Positions 1 to 8,536 of a stretch of 15,418 nucleotides of DNA are shown in pieces. The DNA lies in NCBI GenBank assembly GCA_012184525.1, contig WOFQ01000175.1, positions 1 through 15,418 on the forward strand. The letters run 5' to 3'. The position numbers and the translations under genes are program-made. A model generated the notes under the pieces. It was not told the DNA's origin, did not search any database, and saw only the letters and a program-made list of their open reading frames with translations. The DNA is from Xenoacremonium recifei. Its lineage: Eukaryota > Ascomycota > Sordariomycetes > Hypocreales > Nectriaceae. Numbering within the stretch: position 1 is the stretch's first letter; every line of letters begins with the position of its first letter.

Positions 1-752
1 AGCTCTAGAGCTCTCGAGCTGTGGGTCTAAAAGCGTAAGCGATATTGCCAACGAGAGTGTAAGCCGAGGTTCCTCCACGGGCCCAGCCCGTTACAGGCTG
101 GCCCTGAAGACAGCTGAAACACACACACATACACATGTGAGACCGGAAGACTGGTCTTCCGGTATCTCTGACTGATACGACACACACTTCTAACAACTGA
201 CCATTTAATCAAATGCTGATGATCAAAGACCACTCATTTTGTCTCTATTTAACTAGCCTCTAGTCAGTCATTTAGTTAGAAATCAAGAGCTTTTATTTCC
301 TCTAAGATCAAGAAAGAGGATCCACGTGACAGCTTGCTGTTCCTACCTGCCACAAGAGCACTCTCTAGTTATATAATATAAATAAAAAGACTATTATTTA
401 GATTAAAATTTCTTAAGTTTTCTAGATCTTTAATTTTTATTAGCTTATCTCTCTTATCTGACCTATTATTACTAAGTATTTCCTATTTACCTTCTACTAT
501 AACCTTTAATAGGTTTATCTTAGGCTTTTAGGGCGTATTTATTAGCTTTACTTTATATAGAGATATAGCTAAATAACCTAATAACCTCTACTTACTCTAC
601 TCTAGTATTAATAAGATATTTATAGTAATAATTATACCTTTAATATACTATATTATATAAATATCTATATATATAATTCTAGCTGCTATTAAAGGTATTT
701 AGTATTTAATTATAATTTAGATTAATATATACCTGATATTCGTCTAAATCTT
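1..752. other. Gene-free left flank, AT-rich from about 362 to 745
   Basis: I see no credible gene here. The first 360 bases have ordinary composition and include a CA-rich microsatellite (about 119-135), a perfect inverted repeat (142-163) and a CACGTGAC site (323-330). From about 362 to 745 the sequence becomes extremely AT-rich, is crowded with TA steps and short runs such as tatataa, and has no sustained open frame on either strand. In filamentous ascomycetes this composition is typical of repeat or transposon DNA degraded by repeat-induced point mutation. That reading is an inference: no transposon protein remnant is recognisable. Confidence 0.6.
142..163. repeat. Perfect inverted repeat, 10-bp arms
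   Basis: The arms ACCGGAAGAC (142-151) and GTCTTCCGGT (154-163) are exact reverse complements around a 2-base centre (TG). It would form a cruciform, or a hairpin in RNA. It lies just upstream of the AT-rich block. No role is known; it could be a binding site for a dimeric factor or the end of a decayed element. Confidence 0.8.
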
Positions 753-1942
753 GTGCAACAAGTTCAAGCCAAGATTAGATCTCGCCCGCCGTTCTATGAT
801 CTAAAAGCACATCAAGCATGCACCCTCATGTTTGTGCCGTTAGAAAGACTCCGCCAGTGGCTTTCTGACTTTAACTCAGAGAACCCTGATATTAGCGTTG
901 GATTAGACAATTTCCTCGAACAGTGCCAATCACTCACCAAGCATTATAAGCCTTATTACACTTATTTCTCTGGCTGTCTCTAATATATTTATTAGTTTTA
1001 CAGACCACGATATGCCAAGAAAAGCGCGTATCCTTGCATAATCTATCCGTATCTCCAAGCCCGGCTAAGCATAAGAGTCCGCGAGTGAGTAGCGGCCAAA
1101 GAACGCCTAAGAAGTATGCTCAAGATGATGAGTCTGATAATGAGGACTCGAGTAATCGCGACCCTGAACATACACCAAGTCAAGTATTACGGAGCCAACC
1201 AGAAAAGGGTAAATGCAAGAAGAGAGATGGTGATCTCTGTATTGTCATAAAGACAGCACATCCCGATATGTGTCACATCATCCCCCAGGCATGGAATAAT
1301 ACCTATAAGAACACTGGGAGAACGCGCATCATATTAACCGCTGCCAAACATCTAATGGGTAATGAGTGGGCACGCCAGTTCGGAGATTATTTGGTCGATT
1401 ATACGGACCTTGGCAGTTCAGATAAAGCCTGGAATATAGTTTGCTTAAACAAGCAACTCCATGATTGGTGGCCCAGGAGATACTTTGCCTTCAGATACCG
1501 GGGCATTACTCCTGATACTGGTACAGGCGCAATAGTCACAATACAGTTCTGTTAGCTCCCTCGGTTTATCGGTAACCCAGTAAGGGCATTCAGCATTAGC
1601 GGTCCGAGTAGTAATTGGCAAAAGATGAAAGAAGATATCGCTAAGTTCCATGCTGGTAGCTGGGCACCTGCTATACCTAAGGATGGATCAGTGGATAGTA
1701 TTTCCGCATCCTATGCGGTAACGAAATGGCCTATTATAAGCGGCCAGATTATTGAGGTCAAGATGGAGGAGATAGAGCATGCAAGAATGTTTAAGCATGC
1801 TATAGATCTGCAATGGGCGTTGTCAGTTATAGCAGCTATCTCCGGAGCTGCTGATACGCCAGACCTTCTCCCAGATCACCCTCTCTGGGACTACCTTGAA
1901 ATCCCTGCTTGGCCAGTTGGAACCTCTGAAGAAGCTTACTAG
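753..1942 (+). pseudogene. Broken fungal HNH endonuclease-like gene (HNH_2 type)
   Basis: The main reading frame runs from about 1004 to 1942 and is interrupted by one in-frame TAG (1553-1555). Before it, the frame encodes a basic, Ser/Pro-rich linker and then an HNH_2-like core: a CHIIPQAWNN segment with the first His, a conserved SSDKAWN segment, and CLNKQLHDWW carrying the Asn and second His. After the TAG the same frame runs open to 1942 and keeps family-like sequence (DLQWALSVIAAISGAAD), so the stop splits one former protein. An upstream open segment, 753-980 (helical, LRQWLSDFN and SLTKHYKPYYTYF), sits in another frame. It may be the original N-terminus, joined by a lost intron or a frameshift; the only acceptor-like site (ttttacag, ending 1003) leaves no credible intron length. 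Such nuclease-like proteins are common and unstudied in fungi. The HNH assignment is from recognition of the motif. Confidence 0.7.
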
Positions 1943-1949
1943 GAACGCG

Positions 1950-2056
1950 CTTCACCAGCACCAGCACCAGCACCATCACCTCCTCCGCCATCATCGCCAT
2001 GATCGCCACCACCAGCACCACCTCGAGCACCTCATCTGCTACCAGCACCACCAGCC
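1950..2056. repeat. CACCAG/CACCAC low-complexity tract
   Basis: The plus strand is built from imperfect CACCAG, CACCAC and CATCGCC units, starting with three consecutive CACCAG-type hexamers. It lies between the end of the HNH frame and the decayed RING frame. The open frames that cross it (for example a Val-rich one on the minus strand) are products of the repeat composition and not believable proteins. Confidence 0.7.
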
Positions 2057-2368
2057 CTGAGACAAGACGCTCCTCCTAGTGGTTTGCGAGAACTGCCCCC
2101 TTAGAGCAGAAGCGATATGTCTCCTGGTAAAGTCGCGTCCCGGGTTGAGATAGGTACTCTCAACCAGGTTGCCGAGGCAGATGACGCAGTATTCTGCGGC
2201 ATCGGCATCCCCTGCAGCGTTCCGTGGAGCTGGCGCAGGCGGTTCTGATGTGCCGTCCTTCATAGCTGGCGCAGGCGATTCCGACGTGCCATGCTTCATA
2301 GCCGGAGAAAGCGGGCATCGCAGGCCTGGCTTGGCGTCTATGGCCGCCCGCGCAAGAAGTTGCGACAC
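2039..2368 (-). pseudogene. Decayed RING-finger protein gene fragment
   Basis: On the minus strand the frame reads a Pro/Ala-rich leader, then EYCVICLGNLVESTYLNPGRD (split here as EYCVICLGNL and VESTYLNPGRD), then HIASALRG. This resembles the first half of a C3HC4 RING finger: the first Cys pair (CVIC) is intact. Where the third Cys and the His are expected there is a Gly and no His, and the second half of the finger is missing, with the frame ending in the low-complexity tract. No ATG starts the frame at its 5' end (the first candidate is GTG at 2368). RING proteins of this type are ubiquitin E3 ligases; this copy cannot bind zinc normally. A two-copy, 12-residue repeat lies in the leader. 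An alternative is a chance open frame, but the CVICL segment in good context makes a gene relic more likely. Confidence 0.45.
2229..2300. repeat. Two tandem copies of a 36-bp unit
   Basis: Positions 2229-2264 and 2265-2300 are adjacent 36-bp copies that differ at only a few positions; both begin GCTGGCGCAGGCG and end CTTCATA. The length is a multiple of three, so on the minus strand it encodes a doubled 12-residue segment (AMKxGTSExPAP) in the decayed RING gene. It was probably a repeat of the original protein's disordered leader. Confidence 0.85.
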
Positions 2369-2515
2369 ACAGGCTGGTTATGAAGCATCTCTCTTCTGGA
2401 AGTGTGTTACTGAGTGGTATTGGAGTTCATCCATTTTTTGAGTACGTGCTAAGAAGCAGAGTGTCATATCTTTGATCTTCTTCGACAAGTCATCTCATCC
2501 GACTATTACGGCCAA

Positions 2516-3393
2516 ATGGATGATCTTTCCCAACTTGAGCTCATTGGGCTCACGAACAAAGTCGCTTCCGAGCTGCAGAACTATGTTGGAGTCGGCGACA
2601 AGATGCTCGCAGAGTTCGTTATCACCCAGCGAGTGGATTCGAATTCGTTAGAGAGCTTCAAGCAGAAGATGGGCGAAATGGCTGGCGATTCGTTCCTCCC
2701 CAGTCTAATCGAGAGCATCGACCGGCTCGTCTGTTTACTCCATTCAGCGATGAAAGCCGAAAAGGCAATCGACAAGACGACCCAGACGAGCAGCGAACCA
2801 CCATCGACAACAAGACCCAGATCTTCTCCGGCCTCTCCCTACCCAATAAGCCGGCGCCGACTCGGGATCCCATTAACGACGCTTTAGCTGCATTCGAAGC
2901 GCTGGAACCAAATGACGGAAAAGAGAAGCTTAGGGGGCGGAAACGAAGGCGGGATCGCAGTAGGAGCCTGGGTCCGAGTTTCACTTCAGAAAGACACTCA
3001 AGGGATGGTGCTTCAAGGATCGACAACCACAGGTGCAAACGATACGATCAAGTTGACGACGATGAGTTAGACAGGGCGAAGAGACACAAAACAAGGCGCC
3101 ATCGATGGGCTGGAAGGGACGATGATCTATCAGACGAAAACCGCGGGGACAGATATAGATCTGGACGACAATCAGCCTTGGAGAAAGACGATGCTCCTGT
3201 TCTGCACAAGATATACGATGGCCATGTGACAGGCGTCAAAGACTTTGGCGCTTTTGTGAATCTCCACGGCGTCGAGGGCAAGGTGGACGGGCTCGTTCAT
3301 GTTTGGCGGCTGACCGAGGAGCGCAGCCGTCACCCGTCCGATGTTGTCCAACGTGGGCAAGATGTCAAGGCCAAGGTTGTCAGCATATAAGGG
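2516..3393 (+). pseudogene. Disrupted N-terminal and S1-domain part of Prp22/DHX8
   Basis: The ATG at 2516 starts a Prp22-like N-terminus (MDDLSQLELIGL), helical up to about residue 82. The homologous frame is then lost: family-like sequence resumes one frame over from about 2761 (QIFSGLSLPNKP, an Arg/Ser-rich stretch, then an S1 RNA-binding domain, DGHVTGVKDFGAFVNLHG). The switch equals a net loss of one base (or gain of two) in 2753-2790, most simply in the AAAA run at 2760-2763. This second frame is open until TAA at 3388-3390, inside the last strand of the S1 domain, where the family has KVVSI followed by an acidic residue and GxRIGLSM. There is no room or splice signal for an intron at either lesion. 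It is either a true pseudogene lesion set or two sequence errors. The remainder of the gene continues in the same frame after the stop. Confidence 0.7.
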
Positions 3394-6117
3394 ATGCGAA
3401 TTGGGCTATCAATGAAGGAGGTCGATCAGAAAACGGGCCACGATTTTACGCCCGACGTCAACTTCAGTACGGGTGCCAATGAGCAAGCCCTTGGAGGATG
3501 CAGAAACAAAGACGCTGATGGCGTATTTCGAGGTCCAGATCGTGCAGCCGCTCGCCGGAAAACGAGGTTCATATCTCCTGAACGGTGGGAAATTCGAAAG
3601 CTCATAGCGTCTGGCGTCGCCAAAGCTTCGGACTACCCCGACCTGGACGAGGACTACCGCGCGACACTTGAGGGCGATGGGGACGGTGACGCGATGGCGT
3701 TGGAAGAAGACGTCGACATTGAGATTATAGACGAAGAGCCTCCATTCCTTGGCGGCCAAACAAAACAGTCTCTCGAACTCTCGCCTATTCGCATAGTCAA
3801 AGCACCAGACGGGTCAATGAACCGGGCAGCCCTGTCCGGCACAGCGTTAGCGAAGGAGAGGCAAGAGCTGCGGCAACAAGAGGCTGATGCGGCTGCTGAC
3901 AACGAAGCCGAGAAGAAGGACGTCTTTGCAAGGTGGAACGATCCGATGGCAGACCCTAACGACAGAAAGCTCGCCAGCGACACGAGAAGCAAAGTCCAAT
4001 CCGACAGCGTGCCCGAGTGGAAACGCGCTGCCCAGCCCAATGGCCAGGCCTACGGGAAAAGGACGAACATGACGATCAAAGAGCAGCGGGAGTCCCTGCC
4101 TGTCTTTTCTTTTCGCAGCCAGCTTATTGAGGCCGTACGACAGCACCCAATCCTCATCGTGGTCGGCGAGACAGGCTCAGGCAAGACAACCCAAATGACC
4201 CAATATCTAGCCGAGGCAGGCTACGCGAACCATGGCATTATCGGCTGCACGCAGCCTCGGCGGGTGGCTGCTGTCTCTGTAGCTAAACGCGTAGCTGAAG
4301 AGGTTGGTTGCACCCTAGGCCGGGAGGTCGGGTATGCAATCAGGTTCGAAGACTGTACCAGCTCGGCCACCAAGATCAAATATATGACGGACGGCATGCT
4401 CCAGCGCGAAATATTGCTGGACCCGGACCTCAAGAGATACTCAGCTATCATGCTAGACGAAGCGCACGAGCGGACGATTGCTACTGATGTTCTCTTTGCG
4501 CTACTGAAGAAGACATTGAAGAGGCGGCCTCACGATCTCAAAGTCATTGTTACGTCAGCCACGCTCAACGCCGACAAATTCTCCTCCTATTTCAACGATG
4601 CCCCTATCTTCACTATTCCAGGCCGCACATTCCCTGTTGAGATTCTGTACTCACGCGAACCTGAGTCAGATTATCTTGATGCTGCCCTGATTACTGTTAT
4701 GCAGATCCACTTGACAGAACCAGGCGGAGATATCCTCTTATTTTTGACAGGACAAGAGGAGATCGATACGGCTTGCGAGGTCTTATATGAGCGGATGAAA
4801 GCTCTTGGGCCCAATATCCCCAAGCTCCTTATCCTCCCAATCTACTCAGCCTTACCCGCCGAGATGCAGAGCAGCATCTTTGAGCCAGCACCTCCTGGCA
4901 GCCGAAAAGTTGTTATTGCCACCAATATCGCCGAGACATCGATCACCATCGACTACATCTCATATGTTGTTGATCCGGGTTTTGTTAAGCAGAAAGCTTA
5001 TGACTCCAAGCTCGGAATGGATTCACTTATCGTCTCGCCGATCTCACAGGCTCAAGCTAACCAGCGAGCTGGTCGGGCTGGGCGCACTGGGCCAGGCAAG
5101 TGCTTCCGGCTATATACAGAATCAGCATATCAATCCGAGATGCTACCATCCTCGATCCCTGAAATTCAACGACAGAATCTCTCTACAACAATTCTAGTGC
5201 TAAAAGCAATGGGCATCAATGATCTCTTGCGATTCGATTTTATGGACCCGCCAGCTGTTAATACAATGCTAACAGCACATGAGGAGCTCTATGCACTAGG
5301 AGCTCTTGATGATGAGGGCTTTCTAACGCGGCTGGGACGCAAGATGTCCGATTTCCCTATGGAACCATCACTCGCCAAGGTCTTAATTGTATCTGTTAAT
5401 CTGGGCTGTTCTGATGAGATGGTCTCTATTGTGGCGATGCTAAGCTTGCTGAACGTTTTCTATCGGCCAAAAGAGAAGCAGGCACAGGCTGACCAGAAAA
5501 AGGCCAAATTCCATGACCCGACTGGCGATCACCTTACAATGCTTAACGTATACAATGCATGGAAACAGAACAGCTATTCTACGCCCTGGTGCTTCGAGAA
5601 TTTTATCCAGGCACGATCCATGCGCCGAGCCCGGGACGTACGGACACAGATCGTCAAGATTATGGAGCGATATGGTCACAAGGTAGTATCATGTGGTCAG
5701 GATACAGACTCTATACGCCGCGCGTTATGTGCCGGCTTCTTTCGCAATGCGGCAAAGAGGGAGGAGGGAACTGATGGGGGACCTCGGGGCTACAAGACAC
5801 TCCTTAGTGGTACCCCGGTCTACGTGCATCCATCGTCGGCGATGCTTGGGAAACAAGCTGAATGGGTCATCTATCACGAGCTGGTCCTCACGACGCGTGA
5901 GTACATGCGTTGGACCACAAGCATCGAGCCGAAGTGGCTCGTCGAGGCGGCGCCGACCTTTCTGAAGATGGCCGGCACGGGCGGCGCCATGTCGAACCGC
6001 CGGAAACAGGAACGCATTCAGCCCCTATACAACAAGTTTTCTGGCCCCGATGACTGGCGATTATCGGCGCAGCACAAGGGCGCGCGAGGCCGAGGGGGCG
6101 GCGGCACCTGGGGCTAA
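3394..6117 (+). CDS. PRP22: DEAH-box pre-mRNA splicing helicase, Prp22/DHX8 type (helicase body)
   Basis: This 907-residue frame starts with ATG at 3394, the end of the S1 domain (RIGLSMKEVDQ). It contains the whole helicase: motif I GETGSGKT (residues 258-265), Ia TQPRRVAAVSVA, II DEAH (355-358), III SAT (388-390), NIAETSITID (motif V) and QRAGRAGR (557-564), then the ratchet (HA2) and OB-fold regions and a Gly-rich tail ending GGGGTWG. Prp22 is the ATPase that acts after second-step splicing and releases mature mRNA from the spliceosome. No helicase motif is damaged over 2.7 kb, so selection has acted on this part at least until recently. The N-terminal part (2516-3390) is out of frame and stopped, so the predicted product here would lack the RS-rich region and most of S1. 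Full-length family members are roughly 1,150-1,250 residues. Alternatives are an old duplicate, or a functional gene with sequencing errors upstream. Confidence 0.9.
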   Translation: MRIGLSMKEVDQKTGHDFTPDVNFSTGANEQALGGCRNKDADGVFRGPDRAAARRKTRFISPERWEIRKLIASGVAKASDYPDLDEDYRATLEGDGDGDAMALEEDVDIEIIDEEPPFLGGQTKQSLELSPIRIVKAPDGSMNRAALSGTALAKERQELRQQEADAAADNEAEKKDVFARWNDPMADPNDRKLASDTRSKVQSDSVPEWKRAAQPNGQAYGKRTNMTIKEQRESLPVFSFRSQLIEAVRQHPILIVVGETGSGKTTQMTQYLAEAGYANHGIIGCTQPRRVAAVSVAKRVAEEVGCTLGREVGYAIRFEDCTSSATKIKYMTDGMLQREILLDPDLKRYSAIMLDEAHERTIATDVLFALLKKTLKRRPHDLKVIVTSATLNADKFSSYFNDAPIFTIPGRTFPVEILYSREPESDYLDAALITVMQIHLTEPGGDILLFLTGQEEIDTACEVLYERMKALGPNIPKLLILPIYSALPAEMQSSIFEPAPPGSRKVVIATNIAETSITIDYISYVVDPGFVKQKAYDSKLGMDSLIVSPISQAQANQRAGRAGRTGPGKCFRLYTESAYQSEMLPSSIPEIQRQNLSTTILVLKAMGINDLLRFDFMDPPAVNTMLTAHEELYALGALDDEGFLTRLGRKMSDFPMEPSLAKVLIVSVNLGCSDEMVSIVAMLSLLNVFYRPKEKQAQADQKKAKFHDPTGDHLTMLNVYNAWKQNSYSTPWCFENFIQARSMRRARDVRTQIVKIMERYGHKVVSCGQDTDSIRRALCAGFFRNAAKREEGTDGGPRGYKTLLSGTPVYVHPSSAMLGKQAEWVIYHELVLTTREYMRWTTSIEPKWLVEAAPTFLKMAGTGGAMSNRRKQERIQPLYNKFSGPDDWRLSAQHKGARGRGGGGTWG

Positions 6118-6792
6118 AGAGGCATGTCTATCGGCGCGATATGGTATTGCAATGGATCATCTGGTTCTGTACGGAGTATAAGAGGTAATCTTTGGCTCCT
6201 GTTTCTGCCCGGTACACAGCCCCCTTTCTCCCTGTTAAACCACTTCTCGTTTAAGTCCATTCCATCAATAAAGTCCGCTATATTGCTGCCATTCTGCAAG
6301 ACAAGTAGAGATCGGGCGAATTGGGGCGTCTGAGGATAAAGGATGCCCTTCTTACTGAGTTCGCAGTTCTCCGTTCCGGGGTTAATAAAACAGCGCGACG
6401 ACGGGATGAGGATGAAGTAATAGTTGACATCCCTTAGCCGGAAAGTAGGATTTAGGTGGCGGAGAGACAGGGCCACTGGCTGAGGCGGCTTCACAGGCTC
6501 ATATCGGTCGTCGCTTTTAATAATCTGTTTAGCATCCTCACGCTGGTGGTCCGGCACGCAGATATCCCATTCCTTATGGGCCATGGATTGATTAGTGTCT
6601 AGTCGCCGAGAAGAGGGCAGGGAGTGAGATTAGACGAACCCAAGTGAGTCTCCCAGCTCCGTAATAGCGCAGTGCGTTTACGTCTACAACACAGGCTGGT
6701 ATGCCGGCGGCTTGGAGCAGCGTGATCACGTCAAGGGTTTCCTCCGCTCCGTATGTAGTACGGCCTTGAACGTCTCTCATGCCGGGAAGCAT
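6114..6792 (-). CDS. Fungal hypothetical protein, possible nucleotidyltransferase fold
   Basis: Two exons join across a 67-nt intron (6573-6639; donor GTTCGT, branch-like CTAAT, acceptor CATAAG), giving about 203 residues from the ATG at 6790-6792. The join is phase 0 and links GAGRLTW to EWDICVP. The segment IPACVVDVNALRYYGAGR followed by EWDICVP resembles the glycine-then-acidic pattern of the nucleotidyltransferase fold and a family of fungal hypothetical proteins that I recognise only loosely. Downstream, NYYFILIPSS and NIADFIDGMDLNEKW also look family-like. The frame is open upstream as far as about 6985 without another ATG, so the start is uncertain (ATG at 6780 is an alternative). The C-terminal about 30 residues are basic and low in family character and may be the result of a late frameshift. 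Its TAG (6114-6116) overlaps the helicase TAA. The function is unknown. Confidence 0.6.
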
Positions 6793-7547
6793 TCCCTCGC
6801 GTCTAACGATAGGCACGAAAACCGGAACATTCGTGTCGATTTTGGGCGTAGCAGCAGGCGTCACGATATCACCTTGGGCGTCCTGGCTTCCTAGTTGTGC
6901 ATCGCTCCCAATGAAGGTGCAGGAAGGTGTGACAGGTTGAAGGGATACGGCACAATAAAAACCACATGACTTGTCGAGTGGCTCAGCCTAAAGCGGCCAT
7001 CACTCAGCTCTGGAAAAGAGAATGGATTTTAGTATGCTTGGGTTCCGTCTCTGAGTTAGTATGGCGTGAAAGTTCACGGCATGAGCAGGCTGGGTACGTT
7101 TTCTGTAAACCTGTAGCTTAAAAGGGGCCCTACTCTATCAGCGTTGCGGAATGATCTCAACAGGAAGCCAAGTTCTGGAAGACTATAGGAGCTAGGGTTC
7201 AAGGACCTGAGACACGGTCGATCGAGACATACTATAAGCGAGGTTTGCAAACAAAAAGCAACAGGCAAAGCTTCAGATGGGCCACATCGAGGATGCGTGG
7301 TCCTTCAACGGTGGGCTTGAAGTCTTCGCTTGTCACTTCTACACACAAAAACTTGAAGCGAATGGCGTGCTCCTCGAACACAATTCTTGACATGCAACAC
7401 GTAGGCAATCTGGTCGCGGATGTCATTCGGTATCATTGCCTATGGACATCAAAATGCAAGCCCTTGCCATGCAGAGTTCTTTCCCGACCGGACATAATAC
7501 CCCAAATAAAAAGAAGCAAGCACCACCGACCCCAACACAGTCCTTTT
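6793..7547. other. Intergenic, no gene seen
   Basis: This lies between the presumed start of the minus-strand hypothetical gene and the stop of the eL21 gene. It contains several short open frames of 60-70 codons on both strands, none with recognisable motifs, splice structure or composition of a gene. It should hold the hypothetical gene's promoter on the left and the eL21 3'UTR and terminator on the right. I see no tRNA or repeat. Confidence 0.6.
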
Positions 7548-8221
7548 TTAGATAGTAGTCTCGTAAGGGAGGGGAGTGACAGTCTCCGGCGGGTTGTCGG
7601 TCAAAGAGACTGTTCGGGCATCGCGGGGACCAAGAGGCTGGCGCTTGACGGAGACGGGGACACCCTCGGCCTTGGCCTGCTTCTTGGCCTCGGCGTTCGC
7701 CTTCACGCGCTTCAGGAAGTCTTCTCGGGATCGGGAGGGCTGGATGTGCTCGATTCGGACGTTGATTCGCTTCTCGAGGTATCGGTGCTTGACCTTCTTG
7801 TAGATGATGACACCGACAGCGGACTTGGTGACGTTGTAGATGACACCAGTCTTGCCGTGGTAGACCTTGAAGGGCATGCTGTCCACCTGTCAGTCCCTGG
7901 CCAAAATTCCAACATGCTCGACCCAATCGATTGTCTTGGTCGAGCGTTTTCAGAGTCTCTTACCCCTTCTGGACGGCACCGTTGACCTTGATGTCAACAA
8001 TATCACCAACGCTATTAGACGGTCAGCCTCGGGAAGTCGTATTCGAGCGTCGCAAGGACGTACTGGTACGTTCGGAGATAGGTGTTCAGGGCGATCATGC
8101 CCTTCTGGCGGAAATCCCGGCTGAAGGCATACTATGCGACGGTCAGTACAATGCAATACTGGGGGAACATTCGAATTCGACATACGCGGGTGCCCGCTCG
8201 CTTTCCGTAAGAGTGACCCAT
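7548..8221 (-). CDS. RPL21: 60S ribosomal protein eL21 (four exons)
   Basis: Four exons on the minus strand: 8186-8221, 8064-8131, 8011-7964 and 7878-7548. The introns are 54, 52 and 85 nt long, with donors gtatgt, gtacgt and gtaaga, CTGAC branch sites and TAG/TAG/CAG acceptors. The spliced frame is 483 nt, 160 residues, the usual eL21 length. It begins MGHSYGKRAGTR, continues YAFSRDFRQKGMIALNTYL and VGDIVDIKVNGAVQKG, and ends VTPLPYETTI. The protein is a structural component of the large cytosolic ribosomal subunit. The 12-codon first exon followed by an intron is typical of fungal ribosomal protein genes. It is transcribed away from the uS4 gene, with a shared upstream region. All exon joins keep the frame and rebuild conserved sequence, so the model is firm. 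Confidence 0.96.
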
Positions 8222-8536
8222 CTCGAAATGTGTTTGTCGGGCGCGGGAGGTCTCCGAGTAATTGAGCGATGGTTGACGAAAAGAACGAAGCCTTTCTTTT
8301 GGTGTTGGTGGATTTCACAGGCGCACCGGGCTTGTGGGAGCGGGTCTTAGATTTTCCGAGAATTTTTTCCCGGGCGCGGTAGGGTAAGGGCGAGTGCGGT
8401 GGGACTTCGAGGCCGTTAGGGCTCCGCTACTTCGCGGCACGTGATGGACCCTCCCAAAATTCCATCCACACAAGTCTTGATTTCGCGATCTTGTGCGAAG
8501 AAGTTCACTCCCGCCAACCACCAAGGAGCAAGTCAA
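8222..8536. promoter_or_regulatory. Bidirectional promoter of the eL21 and uS4 genes
   Basis: The two ribosomal protein genes are transcribed outward from this GC-rich interval (the start codons are 370 bp apart). It holds a telobox-like TTAGGGCT (8416-8423), a related TAGGGT (8380-8385), and an E-box CACGTGAT (8438-8445) 14 bases from the former. Telobox and CACGTG motifs bound by Tbf1 and Cbf1 are known in ribosomal protein promoters of several ascomycete yeasts. Their use here is inferred from spacing and context. A shared promoter would balance expression of one large- and one small-subunit protein. Confidence 0.6.

Noticed and set aside
976..1003. A GT...AG intron joining the 753-980 segment to the HNH frame
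   Set aside because: It would be only 28 nt, shorter than plausible fungal introns, and does not restore the reading frame.
2169..2441. A 90-codon plus-strand frame with doubled SDVPxFIAG segments
   Set aside because: The doubling comes from the 36-bp repeat, which reads equally well on the minus strand where a RING-like CVIC motif is present; the plus-strand product has no other support.
7232..7426. A short minus-strand frame downstream of the eL21 gene
   Set aside because: It had a faintly protein-like composition, but there is no start context, no partner exon and no recognisable motif.
7245..7985. A 246-codon open frame on the plus strand across the eL21 gene
   Set aside because: It runs antisense through eL21 exon 4 and intron 3, whose splice structure and conserved protein are unambiguous; the antisense translation is low-complexity Leu/Val/Gly sequence without motifs.
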